DNA of 64,000 bases from Megamerina dolium (lineage: Eukaryota > Arthropoda > Insecta > Diptera > Megamerinidae), in NCBI GenBank assembly GCA_963854835.1, contig OY978526.1:24272334-24336333 (forward strand). Direction: 5' to 3'. The number at the start of each line of letters is the position of its first letter. Position 1 is the stretch's first letter. A model generated the notes under the pieces. The model had not been told where the DNA came from, ran no database searches, and saw nothing but the letters and a program-made list of their open reading frames with translations. A program made the position numbers and the translations under genes. Positions 24,240-36,407 of this stretch are shown here, piece by piece.

Positions 24240-25870
24240 TAAGTATCTAAGTATTGGACAACAAACTGCTATGGACTCAATATGGTGGAGAGAGTGAAGA
24301 ATGTATTAAACGCCCTCAAGGCATTCAGCCCTATATTCTTCTATTACACTACTCTATAGGCAAAAATACCAAGAAAGGTATAGGGGAGAATTAGTATGAA
24401 CCTACTGAGCTCAAAACACATTTTGAAAATTTTTTGAATGAGCACGTTTTTGAAATAACGGTAAATTTATGTTTTTTGGGTATCACATTATAAAAGAAAC
24501 CGTCAAAAAATAAATCTTCATCCGATCTTCCGATCCGATACTAACAATGTACTGCTTACGTTGATCGCACTTCAGCAATAAAATTTTTCGAATGAAGTGA
24601 TACACCAGAAAACACCAAATTACCGTTATCTCAAATACTCGCCAATACAAAAAAAAAGTTGTTATGCTCTTTGAGCTCAGGGGTCCATATTACCATATTA
24701 ACTCTCCCCTGTATATTAATTTTATGCTATTTTTTCAAAATAATTAATAGCAAAATGTGATATGCATTGGATTTGCACGACGATTTTTATACCAGTACTA
24801 TAATAAGAGGCGCTAGTGTGGTGGAAAGTACTCAAAAAGAAAACTTTCTTAAAAGGCATTCAAAAATCGCGCCACTCACTGAACTGAGTGTAGTGTTGCG
24901 CTAAATTGCAGTAAGTACTGTACTAAACTGACCACCATTTTTATGCAGAGAATCTAGCAGAAAAATCGTGAATTGGAAGGTCATAGAACAACCATAGGAA
25001 GGTCATACAGATCTCTCGATCTGCCATCCCTCAGCACCATAATCAAACTGCATGATTTCATGACAAAGGTTTGGGGAAAAATACGGCGCTCTTTAGAAGA
25101 AGTTACCAGAAGGAAAGGCCTAGAACCGATGCGGAGCATCTTCAATTTTTCCTAGATAACTCCAAAGTGGTGGATGGTGTTGGGGCTGGTATTCATTGCA
25201 CAAAATTGTACATTACCTGGGCACACAAGCTTCCAGAATATTGCACAATTTTTTAAGCAGAAGTCTATCGACCTTGAAAGGTTGCTTTGCCTAAAACAGC
25301 TGCTGCATCAGTCAAGCGACGATTAATTTATGAAGTAGAGGAAATAGAGAAATCGAGACTGCCGATATGGCCGCTGAAGAAGGCGTCCCTTCTGATACCC
25401 AAACGTGTAACTTACCGATGTCACTGTGCATATAAATTCATTCTAAACTCAAGCATAATGAGAAAATGGTAGAGAAGTTGAAAATCATAGACATCGTGAA
25501 ACCACAAAGTCCATATTTTAGTTACATAACTCCAATGGCTCTAAACTGATTCTGTCTCTCAATAAAAAAAAAGGCAGAACAATGGGCACGATCGTGGGAC
25601 ACTGTCTCTCAGGACTCCAGCTCAGAAAATGCCAGAAGATGAAAACCAGGGATGAAGATGAAAGAAAATAAATGGAGTATCTATTTTGTAACTATCCAGC
25701 ACTTTATAGAACCGAATTGAACTGCTTAGGAGCCTTAGAGTTCAACGATATAGCTGAAACAATGACTTTGAGCAAGAAAGCAAGACGGAAGTCCGAGATG
25801 AAAATCGAAATATTCAAAGATCTCTACAACTCGTAACTAGGTTTGGTCATTCTGGTATCACTACGGACTC
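24240..25870 (+). pseudogene. Decayed non-LTR retrotransposon with RNase H domain
   Basis: Pieces in consecutive order on the + strand: 24250-24335 reads in two frames as LDNKLLWTQYGG then RVKNVLNALKAF, typical of the RT thumb region; 25150-25270 reads as the RNase H start (SKVVDGVGAGIHC, LPEYCTIF, stop, AEVY); 25670-25740 reads EYLFCNYPALYRTELNCLG, like the zinc-knuckle-like tail of I/R1/LOA-type elements. Stops and frameshifts break every part. A MITE at 24382-24710 lies inside it. Confidence 0.72.
24382..24710. mobile_element. 329-bp MITE with about 105-bp terminal inverted repeats
   Basis: The left end AGGGGAGAATTAGTATG pairs with the right end CATATTAACTCTCCCCT. Pairing continues through GAGCTCAAA, AAATAACGGTAAATT and GGTATCAC segments. 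It is flanked by GTAT on both sides (24378-24381 and 24711-24714), a plausible 4-bp target duplication. No coding capacity. Family unknown. Confidence 0.8.
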
Positions 25871-26079
25871 ATGAAGGTCTCTAAGTGATTTCCTTCTGGC
25901 GACAGTCAGTATAATCTAACCTAATTTATGCAGGGAAGGTGTCTATGGGAAGTCGTCTTTGAGATGCTATTAAGGAGCAGGTAATTCTGAATATTAGGTG
26001 ATAACATTGCAGAGAAACGATCCAAATTGATCCGTTGCACACAGAAATTTTATTATTAGGTGAAATTTGTTGCAGTCGT

Positions 26080-26320
26080 ATAGCCTAGAACATGCGTCAT
26101 TTGATTTCCATTTAATTCGCTCTTAAGCAATATTCATCGCATGATAGAACTATTTTCTTCAGCAAACATTGTTTGATTTGCCACAGAAAAAGTTAGAAAT
26201 TTCTATGAACACAGTATTACTTGGTTGCCCAAAGGATGGCAAAAAATCATCGAACCAAAGAGAGTGATTGAACATCAAATGAAAAATAATGCAATAACTT
26301 TTCGAACAATCCAATAAATG
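26080..26320 (+). pseudogene. Mariner-like transposase, C-terminal fragment
   Basis: Reads YSLEHASFDFHLIRS (from the mariner YSPDLAPSDYHLFRS motif with the third catalytic Asp region) and, after a frameshift, FATEKVRNFYEHSITWLPKG then WQKIIE, the usual C-terminus. N-terminal and central parts are absent. Confidence 0.78.
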
Positions 26321-29290
26321 CTTAATATCCTGTATGTATTTTACTTATTTATTACATTTATGTAAGTAATTCATTAAAAGTTGCCATTACAAAACGTTTG
26401 TAGGTAGTAGAGTGCAGCCCTGTAAATAACTAACATATTATCGTATGTACATATAGTACATAGGTAAATATTTATGGGATTGCAAAAAGTAACCTGAAAT
26501 CAATTGCAATGGAAAAAACATGCATAGAACGTAGAATGACGATGAATTATTGAATCAATGGCGCCTGTAGCCTGAAGTGCCTCCCATCATTGTCGTATCA
26601 TTTTTGTAATTTTTATGGCGCCAGAGCTTAATGGTGATTTTTATGATTAGAAAATATACAACGACGCGCAAAATTGCAATACAATGTGTTTATTTACAAG
26701 TACAGAAATATAATATATACAAATCTATGTGTGTGTGTATGTGTGAGTGATTGCCTATATAACAAATAAGAAATCAATTTCAATTGGTAAAGAGAATTGA
26801 ATAAATCACAAAAAACAAGAAAAGAAAAAAAAAATACATGAACAAATCAAATGCAATAAAAATTCTGAAAGTATTCAAAGTGATTTAATAGTAATCCTAT
26901 AAAAATATATGTTCATAAATAATTATAATATTGTAGATGTACATGAAGGGGTAGTATAGCTGATATATGATACTAACAATGCATCGGCCATGTTGATATA
27001 ACGAGTTATGATTGAATAGGGATACAATAATGCATTATTAAAGAAAATAAACATTTTAGTGCCAAAAGCAATGACTTTACTTGACTTAATAGTACAATTA
27101 TTTTTATGATTTTCTTGAGTTACATTAATATGCTTCGATTTATTTATCAGATCAGATTTTCTCTCATATTCATACTCAATGCCCAATTTTTTCATCAAAA
27201 TATTATTGCAGAATATATTGAAATAATAGAATTTTGTTAAGATGTTGTAATCGAAGGTTTTAGGAGATTTATGATCAAATATAACACACACAAAAAAATA
27301 ATTTTATAATTTACTTGTTGCATTCTATGGAGATTAACTGATAGTGATTATAATTTCCTTCCTTTTTAGTGGAACACATTCCCAATGGTTAGGAAACAGA
27401 GCTCCGACACAGGTACCATCCAGTGTATTACAGTCCATGTGGTCCCTTTACTCTATTGGTCCACCAATTTTATTAATAAATGTGAGTAGATCTAATGGCG
27501 ATGATATCTCATGATTCGGCAGAATTCAGAACAGACAGATGAGAACTGGTCAGCCATCGAAACCGACAGAATTCAATGTGGTTTATCATAAAATTAATCA
27601 TGTATAAGGTTGCAAAAGACCTTCAGCGGAGCTTCACAGTAATTTATATTGGTTTTTCTATTTATACATTTAACATTGCATAGATCATGAATTTGATGAT
27701 AACAATTACTTCCACAAGAAGTATTGCTACCAAGGGTAAATAGAACATAGCAGCATTAGACTCATCGATATCTCCAGAGCCCGAACCTTAATATGTTGTG
27801 GTGCCGTAAAAATGCTTGAACATTCCGACTTAGCTCGTCTGTAAAAGAACTACTTCGAACGACAGAGCTATTGTGACATCATTTTTCCAAACTTTTACAC
27901 TTTATGTATACTTCCTCAACCATCCTATACTTGATTTGTATCTTCTCGACACAGTTTCGAAGTCTCAGAGCCCTCTGGAATTCATTAGTTTGCAAAATCT
28001 CTCGGCTGTAGCATAAGTAGTTTTTATAAATACAACATTTAGCTCGATATGCTTTGAATTGTAGAAAACAAAGAGTTGTACTTATGCCTTAGAGCCTGTG
28101 TTGATACATACTACCTTTCGGGGACAGCCACTTCTTCATACGTGCGTACTAGATACATATAATAAATTCTTCCGAGCTCGATTCAGATATTCCAGTAGAA
28201 ATACCAGAAGTTATGGTTATAATGGAAAAATTTTAATAGTTTACCAATTCAAATGGCACATTTTGATTTAACTCAAAATTCTATGTTGAACATGCAGAGT
28301 TTCGAAAGCATTTCTATATATTTTCTAATTATGCAAGATTGATGTTAAATCAGTTTTACATTTCCATATGTTTTTTAATACATAATTTCTGAATAATACT
28401 ACTAATTTCTGAATAATAAATTCTATCCAATTTCCTCTGAAGCTTTATCCTTTGTAATCTACAAGTGTTGGCACACTTCCTTGGACAAACACTTTAGTAA
28501 TTATGTGCTTACATTATCCATTCAATACAACACCACAATCCAATCCCGTGGGCTTTCATTTTTTCATGCTCTTAGTCAATCCCATCGTACAATAAGCATG
28601 CTGTATGGAAGTAACCCTCAATCATTCTTTTGGAATAGTAATTTTTTTTTCTCTTCCTTTTTATGTTTACGTAGTGTGTAGTATGTTCAATATTGTTTTA
28701 GTTAAAAATCTGATTAAGTATTTTCGTTTACACATGAATAACAGAGTCACAATGGCACGTCTAATAACAATGACGTGTGTGCGTGTGTGTGCCTGCAAAA
28801 AGAGCAGCATCCCTTCTACCCTTGTTATATACATATATTCGATTTGCTGAGATTCAAATTTGACTAGAATATTTTGTAAAATAGAAAAGTAGAATTGAAT
28901 GAAAAAAAAAGATTCTTGAATTATGTGAAACACCGTCTAAGAACATTTCAATTTGAGAGTGTTCAACCACCTGTATTGAAGAACTTCTAAAAGATTTTTG
29001 TTATTGTTTTTCTATCTACAAATTACAAAACCAACAGACATTGATTGTGATTTTTCACTGAAAATATCATTATTTCCATTGTCTTGTCAACATATTTACT
29101 CAGCAAGTTCAAATAGTAGCTATCAGCAAGAACTAAGAGTGGCGCATCCTAAATGGAAATCGTACAAAAACATCAACAAGAAACAAAATTACTACACAAA
29201 TAACAATAAGACCGCCACCAGGATTCATAGACGATTGCAGGAGTAATAGCTACTACCGATGAGTGGTAAATATACAATTTTCAATGTTTG
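26320..29290. other. Unassigned AT-rich intergenic DNA
   Basis: Short open frames here are low-complexity or antisense. A GT-rich tract lies near 26728-26748 and another near 28775-28790. No supported gene. Confidence 0.45.
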
Positions 29291-29293
29291 TAT

Positions 29294-29592
29294 ATTAGGT
29301 TGGGTTGATGAAAATCATTTGAAATGTTCATACGCTAATTTAATTTTACTTTCAATTCAACGGGTCAAGGATGTATTGAATTAATGGTTCTATTTATACC
29401 ATTAGAAGAGCTGGCAGATATAGAATATATTAAATATTGACGTGAAGCAGAATCGGAGTCAATTTGGTCATGCATAATTCCGTCCAAATGTAACAGCCAA
29501 AACAGTATTGGAAGTGAAGTTCACAACGAGCCTTTCTGGCCTAAGTATGTCCTCTCATAGAGGGCAAGCGCAATAACCTAACCTAACCTAAT
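29294..29592. mobile_element. About 300-bp MITE-like element
   Basis: 13-bp ends ATTAGGTTGGGTT and AACCTAACCTAAT are inverted repeats with one mismatch. The left end is preceded by TA. Non-coding inside, with a small CCTCTCATAGAGG hairpin near the right end. TTAGGTTGG-type ends suggest a Tc1/mariner derivative. Confidence 0.55.
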
Positions 29593-29689
29593 CTATTCTA
29601 ACCATGTCAGTATGTTCGTCCGATATTCGCATGATAACTGTCGTTATTATAAAGCGATTGAACTGGATATTAGAGTTTGAAATTATTTT

Positions 29690-30345
29690 CACTGATGAAT
29701 TGATAATCTCACGAATGGATCTAATCGGATGAAAACTAGGCTTTCTTCCCATACAAAAGTATATGGTTGCACTCGCGATTTCGCAGTTTGGGTGCAAAAA
29801 TATTAAAATATCAAACTAAAAATTCGTACATTTAGTTAATCTGCTGAGGTAATATATATACTAGAAAATGAATATAATCGGATGAAAATCATGCATATCT
29901 GCCAAACAAAAGTATGATTTTTTCTCACTTTTCACACGAAATTATAAAGCTATTGAACTAAATATTTGTATATAATATCAGTCTAAGAATTTAAGAGATA
30001 TATTACAAAATGGACGTAATTGAATGAAAACCACGACTACCTGCCATACAAAAGTATGGTGTGGAATCGGTGTTTTCACATATTTCGCACGAAAATACAA
30101 AGCTATCAAGCTGAAACTCTGTACAAATAATTACACTTACTAGTTAATGGATATATTTGAAAATGGGCGGAATCGAAAGAAAACCACACCTACCTCTCAT
30201 ACAAAAGTATGGTATTGAAATGGTGTTTCCACGCTTTTTGCACAAAAATTTGATGTTATCAAACTGAAACACTGTGCATATAATTATATTTACTAGTGGA
30301 ATCAGATAAAACTCTCATCCAGTACAAAAATTATTATTTTTTATG
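29690..30345 (+). repeat. Tandem array X4 (153-bp family)
   Basis: Cores at 29748, 29901, 30043 and 30196, with a weak fifth near 30316. The accompanying segments (AAAATGGGCG, AATCGGATGAAAA, CACACGAAA, TATAAAGCTAT) match arrays X1 and X2 in the P450 gene. Confidence 0.85.
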
Positions 30346-30409
30346 TCTATCTCTTCAAATTTTTTATTTGAAGAGCGACCCAATCTAATGTATATTTACC
30401 AGCATTCAC

Positions 30410-31330
30410 ATCCAATGTATAAAGCGAATGACAACTGCTCTTTACCAACTTTGATAGATTAGTAAGCAAAACGAAAAAGGCACATACATCAGTAATATGC
30501 AATAGCACACGGTAAGGACGACGACAACGACGACACGTGACCTAAAACAAATTCTCAAAGAGGGCAAGAAACGTCAAATTCGTTTCCATTTAACGTGAAC
30601 GATGACAGAATTGATTTTTGTGTGTGTATGTGTGTGCTTTTTCAAATAACACACAAACTTGCGCACACACACACACACACGCTCATACACAAAGCAACAA
30701 ATGAGTGCTACCGCATCCTGCGAACGCAATAACCACATCCTGCAATGCATGTACTACTTACATACTGCGAGCGAAACTAAACAATATGAAAATATTTGCA
30801 CATCAATGCACGCGCCTCCAACGCCTCTTTGTAGTATGTGATATCACCAGTCGTTGCTAACACGTGTCACCGCGCCAATAAACTTATGCAGTGCTAAATT
30901 TTTGTACGGTAGAAGTGAGCAGAATACTATGGGAAGAGGAGTGATCTAAGTGATGCTTGATACCTCTGATCGACTCAGTTCACTTGCTTCTCATTTGACA
31001 CGTGACTATTCTTTTTTTAAGATTGTTGACTCTATTTCATTCTCGCTAGAGTGAATCGGAGAAAATTTTGAAAATAAATAGAAATTAAATAATGCGTGTA
31101 ATAATGTATAAAATTGAAAAACAATTGCAACACACTGTTATTTAGGTAAATACGAAAATATTCTTGGTGCTGTTTTCATTCGATCTATTCATTTCGCAAC
31201 ATTTCATTTGTGTACCTACTTATTTCGTTACGATTCTATGCATTCCAATTCGATTCGTCTCAATTTCTGTTTGATCTTAATTAGGTTAATGCGCAGCGTA
31301 AACAATTGTCTCACACTTGTAGTGGCAGAA
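30410..31330. promoter_or_regulatory. Unique, less AT-rich block with three E-boxes
   Basis: CACGTG occurs at 30534-30539, 30861-30866 and 30999-31004. All three share GACACGTG when read on the proper strand, and two share GACACGTGAC. A CA/GT tract lies at 30620-30680. No repeat family or gene was recognised. It may be an enhancer; target gene unknown. Confidence 0.3.
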
Positions 31331-31589
31331 GCTTATTTTCCTCCCATATAAGCATAGTAGGTCCTCCATTTAAGCAATTGATGTGTGTACGAGGGCAGGT
31401 TGATAAATCTGTGATAATCTTTTTTATCATCTGGCATTGTTAAGAAGTTAATTAGCTTAGATTTGGCTGGCATTAAGACATACAGGGTTTAGGTTTGTTT
31501 TTTAATAAGGAAATAAGTTAAATTCATTGGTTGGAAAAACAGTACTTTTTGAGAAAAACGCACAATTTATGACACAAAAATTGAATTTG

Positions 31590-31790
31590 AAAATTATTAA
31601 GGAGACTCCTCACCATTGTTTGAAATGATTCAGAAGTGATTTGCCGAATTTCACTGTGATCTTGCGAGCACAAGTGACGCTGAGCGTACGGGATCTCAAA
31701 TTGAGGTCACCTCTAAAGGGATCAATAATCAATGACATGGTGCTTGAACATATTTACGTGCACACCGAGTGGATTTCATAGCCGTTTCCT
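31590..31790 (+). pseudogene. Mariner-like transposase, N-terminal fragment
   Basis: Reads FAEFHCDLASTSDAERTG followed by SQIEVTSKGSIINDMVLEH. This is the end of the first helix-turn-helix and the linker (mariner WYAEF..GR....DDAERSGRP-like). The sequence after it loses similarity. Confidence 0.72.
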
Positions 31791-33790
31791 AACAGTTGAC
31801 AAAAAATGGATCTATCCCTATACACCTGAAGCTAATTTAACCATCAAAGCAATAGAGATCCAAGCTCGACATACCTCAAAAGAGCCAATTAAATATGGAA
31901 GCATATAACACACCGACAGAATGTTATGCTCAATCTACATCTGGAAGAAATCAAAACAGGTAATTAACAAAAATCGGAAATATACACCAAGACTGACGGC
32001 AGCCATAACTGGTTTCTGGCTTATTGGAGAGTATGCAGCCAAAATTAGGATTCCGCGCACCATTTATTGATGCAGACAACACAAGTAAAAAGAAATTGTA
32101 ATTAATTTCCTCAGCAAATGTCCGACCACATGAAGGACGAGGTTGAGCGCACTGGGAGTGACCTAATGAATTACTCAACGAAATGAATATGAATCATTTA
32201 TATATGCAGCAGATCTAATCAAAATTAAACTCAGAAGATGATTACCATACGGCAATTGCCCAATAATTGAGTTTAAGAGACGTACTACCATTTTAATGAA
32301 GGCTGAATGAACATCAAGGAAGAAAAATAAGTCGGAGTGTTAATAGCTACTATTTTTTGCGATGCAGAAGAAATGAGCCTTGAAGAAAGGGACAAAATTA
32401 TAAGCGCATATACTACTACGAACCCCGTGGCGCTTGTGAAAGTTTTCATCTACCCTGGCACCGTTTTCGCATTGATATTAGGGGTTCTGGTGTGACTTCT
32501 TAAGTCTTTTCATAGTGGCTTGCTGTCCTTTGTACATGATATTATACACTACGCATAATTTGCTCAGCTGCTAGACAGATTTAATGAAGATTTGAAAAGA
32601 AAAGGGCTACATATTTCACACAAAAAATGATTCCTTCGCCATCACGATCTCAAAATTTGCTGAACTGTGCTACAAATTACTACCGGATCTCCGATGTTTT
32701 CCAATTTTAGTAACTGTGGTTCAGAAACAAAATATTTCAGTCCAAGAGAGGACTATTCAGAGGTCTAACAATAATGGGAGCATCGTCGTATTAACTCCAT
32801 TTTGAAGGTAGAAGAACTATACGTGTGTACATAGAAAATAAATAATTTTTTAATAAATAATTTACCTAATTCATTTATCATGGACTTATTAGCCCACCCT
32901 CGTATGTATGTATGTATGTTCTTATACTATTTTAACGTATGCACTTAGCAATGAAGCAATCACGCAAAGACACGCAGCAAGCACAAACAACAATATTGGC
33001 TATGTAAATACGTCACTCACTCACCATACACTTGTATACGCAAATGTATGTTTAGTCAGCGAATGGCATAACGATAACAGCATCAAGGAGCATAATATCA
33101 GTATCTATCTACATACAAACATATTTTGACGCGAAAAAAGCATACTCGCACTCGTAGAAAAGCGCAAACAAGCATACTTATACATAGCATTCGTATATAT
33201 AACAGAGAGCTATTCTGAATGCAAAATACATACTAAGAAGAAAGCAGAAAACAGAAAAGGCGAAATTAAAATAATTAATCCCCTTAAAAGGTTCTTAATC
33301 TGTGGCTGCTGCTCTTGAATTTTGCTGCTTCATTCCAATTCTCAGAGATTGTTGTTATTATGATATATAGTACGACTACATGTGTATGTACTTACTATAT
33401 CCATGTACATATGTATGTTTGCATGTCATTTTTAATATTCATTGTGATTTTTCAATTACAATACATTCGCTAATACTTAAATATGTATTTATTTTTTAAT
33501 TATACCTATACAAACATATATTAAATTATTGTTTACTATTTGTGTCATTGCTTTAAATCTAAAAATATCAATAGGTAGTTCAACTTGGAAAAATTGTTCA
33601 ACTCTAAACCACTTGAAACCGATGGCATTGAAGAAAACTAGGATATTGCCATAAAAAACTGGAACTCATGCTGGTGTTCTGTGTATAAGTTCGTGGACTC
33701 TTATCCTGACAGCATTCTTTATTTTAAAGACACACAAAGTTTGTGCAAATATGCACATTAAACCTTCTCTGTCTGCGAATATTGAAAACT
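31790..33790. other. Unassigned DNA with decayed-coding appearance
   Basis: Parts of 32000-32750 have a more balanced base composition and may be worn transposon coding sequence, but I found no motif that identifies it. A (GTAT)n-like tract lies at 32903-32920. Confidence 0.3.
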
Positions 33791-33810
33791 CATTTCTAAA
33801 GTGAATTCTG

Positions 33811-33850
33811 AGCCTTTGGGGCTTTAAGTGCCACATATTTATTTTATTTT
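33811..33850 (+). mobile_element. 40-bp SINE tail insertion with target duplication
   Basis: AGCCTTTGGGGCTTTAAGTG plus CCACATATTTATTTTATTTT matches the 3' end of the SINE at 36408-36775. It is flanked by AAAGTGAATTCTG at 33798-33810 and 33851-33863 (14 bp if the preceding T is counted). A severely 5'-truncated retroposed copy. Confidence 0.85.
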
Positions 33851-34303
33851 AAAGTGAATTCTGTGTTACCTAAAAGGCATAATTATGGAAAAGAAATTTT
33901 GAGTGAAATGAAGAAACTACCGCGCCTTCCGTTCGAAGGTTTGTTCAAAAATTTCGGGAGACTTGCATGCTAGTACGCAACACTCACGGTCCACTTCTTT
34001 GAACAATGCGTACCGATGCCTCAATGTGACTGCTATATCATCGACTCTCCATCGACTTCAACAACTGAACTAGTCTAAAACAAGGAGCAATTAACTCACC
34101 AATTGAAGCCAAACGACGATACCCTTTATTTGGAGTTCTCTCTTCGGACCTTCAACTAGCTTTAAATGGAGAGCGAATTTGACCGAAAAATCATATTTTT
34201 TGGAGAAAGGAATTTTCATTTCAGAGGCTATCAAATTATCTCATACCAAAATCCTGCAGGTGATTTGCGAGACGCTAGTGCCATCGCAGAGTGTATCTGT
34301 TTT

Positions 34304-35913
34304 TATACCCTGCATAATGCAATATGCATGGTATATTCATTTCGGTCAGATGTTTGTGTCCACTTGAAGGAATCTCCGGAGATATAGACATAGATATATA
34401 TTCGTGATCAGCGTCGATTAAATTTTCGATTTAACGATGTCCGTCCGTCCGTCCGTCTGTCTGTCACCTGGCTGGTTCGCACGATAACTTGAGTAAATAT
34501 TGAGCTATTTCGATGAAATTTGGCATAAGTAATCTATGATCCAAGGATACGGAGGGGATTGATATTGGGCATGATCGGTCTATAACCACGCCCACACCAA
34601 GCATTCAAAGCGACTAACCTCGAAATTTTTAAAATCTTTAACTTGCTATAACTCACATAATATACAACTTAGGACAACAATATTTGGCACATAGAGTTAT
34701 ATTATATTACTATATAATCTCACCAAAAGTGGTTGAGCCACGCCTACTTTTTAGCGTAGCTCTCATGCAAAGTGTCTGTACTTCTTTTAAATTGAAACAG
34801 CTGTAACTTCTACAATCTTCTGTCCAGAATAACCATAATTGACACTTAGATTAACATGGCAGTGAGAAATAATATGGCAGAAAATCAGTGAGCCACGCCC
34901 ACTCCTTTTTGGGTTTCCCATACAAAGTTGCGGAAATTAAAAAAATGTTACCGGTTATAACTTGCAAACTATTCAGCGTAGAATAACGAGATTTAAGGTG
35001 TGGATTAGTATTATTCGAGCAACTAGGCTCACAGAAAATGGGCGCACCAAACCCACTATTTATCGTAGCCCCCATACAAATTTTAAATTGAAACAGCTGT
35101 AACTTCGGCAATCTGCCGTCTAGAATAACCATAATTGACACTTAGATTAATATCGTAATCGGCAAAAATCTGGCAGAAAATCAAAGTGCCACGCCCACTC
35201 GTTCATGAGTCTCCCATACAAAGTCAAGGGAATTAAACTAAAATTTTAAGCTCCATAACTTACAAACCATTTAGCGTAGGACAACGAGATTTAAGGTATG
35301 GATTAGTATTGTACGAGCAACTAGGCTCATAGGAAATGGGCGCGCCATGCCCACTGTTTATTGTATCCCCCATACAAAATGACTGAAATTCTTTTAAATT
35401 GTAACAGCCGTAACTTCGGCAATATTCTGTCCAGAATAACCATAATTGACACTTAAATTAATATCGTAGTCGGAAATAATCTGGCAGAAAATCAGTGTAC
35501 CACGCCCACTCCTTCATAGGTCTCCCATACAAAGTCGAGGGAATTAAACTAAAACTTTTAAGCTCCATAACTTAGAAACCATTTAGCGTAGGACAACCAA
35601 ATTTAAGGTGTGGATTGATATTGAAAAATTAATTAGATATACCAGAAAGAGATACGCCACGCCCACTTTTTATATATCTTCCGTATAAAGTCTCGGATTT
35701 ATCTCAAACATTAAAACACCCATAACTTACTAATTAATACGCCTAGGTCAACCCATTGCAACCTATATAGTTTAGTATTATAGGCAAAAATTGATCCTGC
35801 AAAATTGGTGAGGTACGCCTGCTTCTTAATGTAGGTCCTATACCAAGTAGTGGAAGAAAAGGATGGATATACGAGCAAACTTTTTATATATATCTCTACA
35901 TATGCAGGGTATA
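34304..35913 (+). mobile_element. TATACCCTGCA-family element, best copy (Y2)
   Basis: It begins TATACCCTGCA and ends TGCAGGGTATA, an 11-bp perfect inverted repeat. The left end also forms a short hairpin with ATGCATGGTAT. A GTCC/GTCT tract lies at 34440-34466. The interior is about eight units of ~150 bp with cores like CCACGCCCACTCCTTCAT and TCCCATACAAAGT near 34736, 34891, 35045, 35187, 35342, 35498 and 35656. Alternate units resemble each other most, giving ~300-bp dimers. No coding capacity. The right flank continues GGTCGGCCCCAGCCGACTGT, itself an inverted repeat. Confidence 0.78.
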
Positions 35914-36029
35914 ATTTGGTCGGCCCCAGCCGACTGTAAGGAGATTTTTTTTTTCAGTTAGGTGGCATCATTAATCCATTTTTTAAATTACTGGTTGAAA
36001 TTCCACTTTGGTCAATCGCGAGATCTGCT

Positions 36030-36335
36030 GTTGTTCGCTGCAATTGAAAACATCGACTTGGACGATCTTTGGTTTCAGCAGAATAGAGCCTCATGAAACA
36101 CATCCTATAGGACAATTGATTTTTTGCACCCTAAGTTCGATAATCGTGTTATCAGCCGTGTTGGTAATTGACATCATTTGCCGCCTTGGAGCTGCGATTT
36201 GACTACGTTATACAATTTTTTTGGTGGAGTGCCATGAAATATCGATGTTACATGGACAATATAGAAACGATTGGGAACTTAAGGACCTGGAATGGCCATG
36301 AAGGTTTTACAAAATTGAGTAGACAGCTCTCGCAA
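36030..36335 (+). pseudogene. Tc1/mariner-superfamily transposase fragment
   Basis: Reads DDLWFQQNRAS, then IDFLHPKFDNRVISRVGN, then PPWSCDLTTLYNFFGGVP. These correspond to the WFQQDGA, NRIIS and PPRSCDLTPLDFFLWG blocks around the second and third catalytic acids of DDE elements. At least three in-frame stops. Catalytic residues are substituted. Confidence 0.8.
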
Positions 36336-36407
36336 TGCCAGCCTAGGAAGCTATATTAAACAAATCGCATTACATGAAACATGAGATTTTATGCTCTTTT
36401 TAACAAA

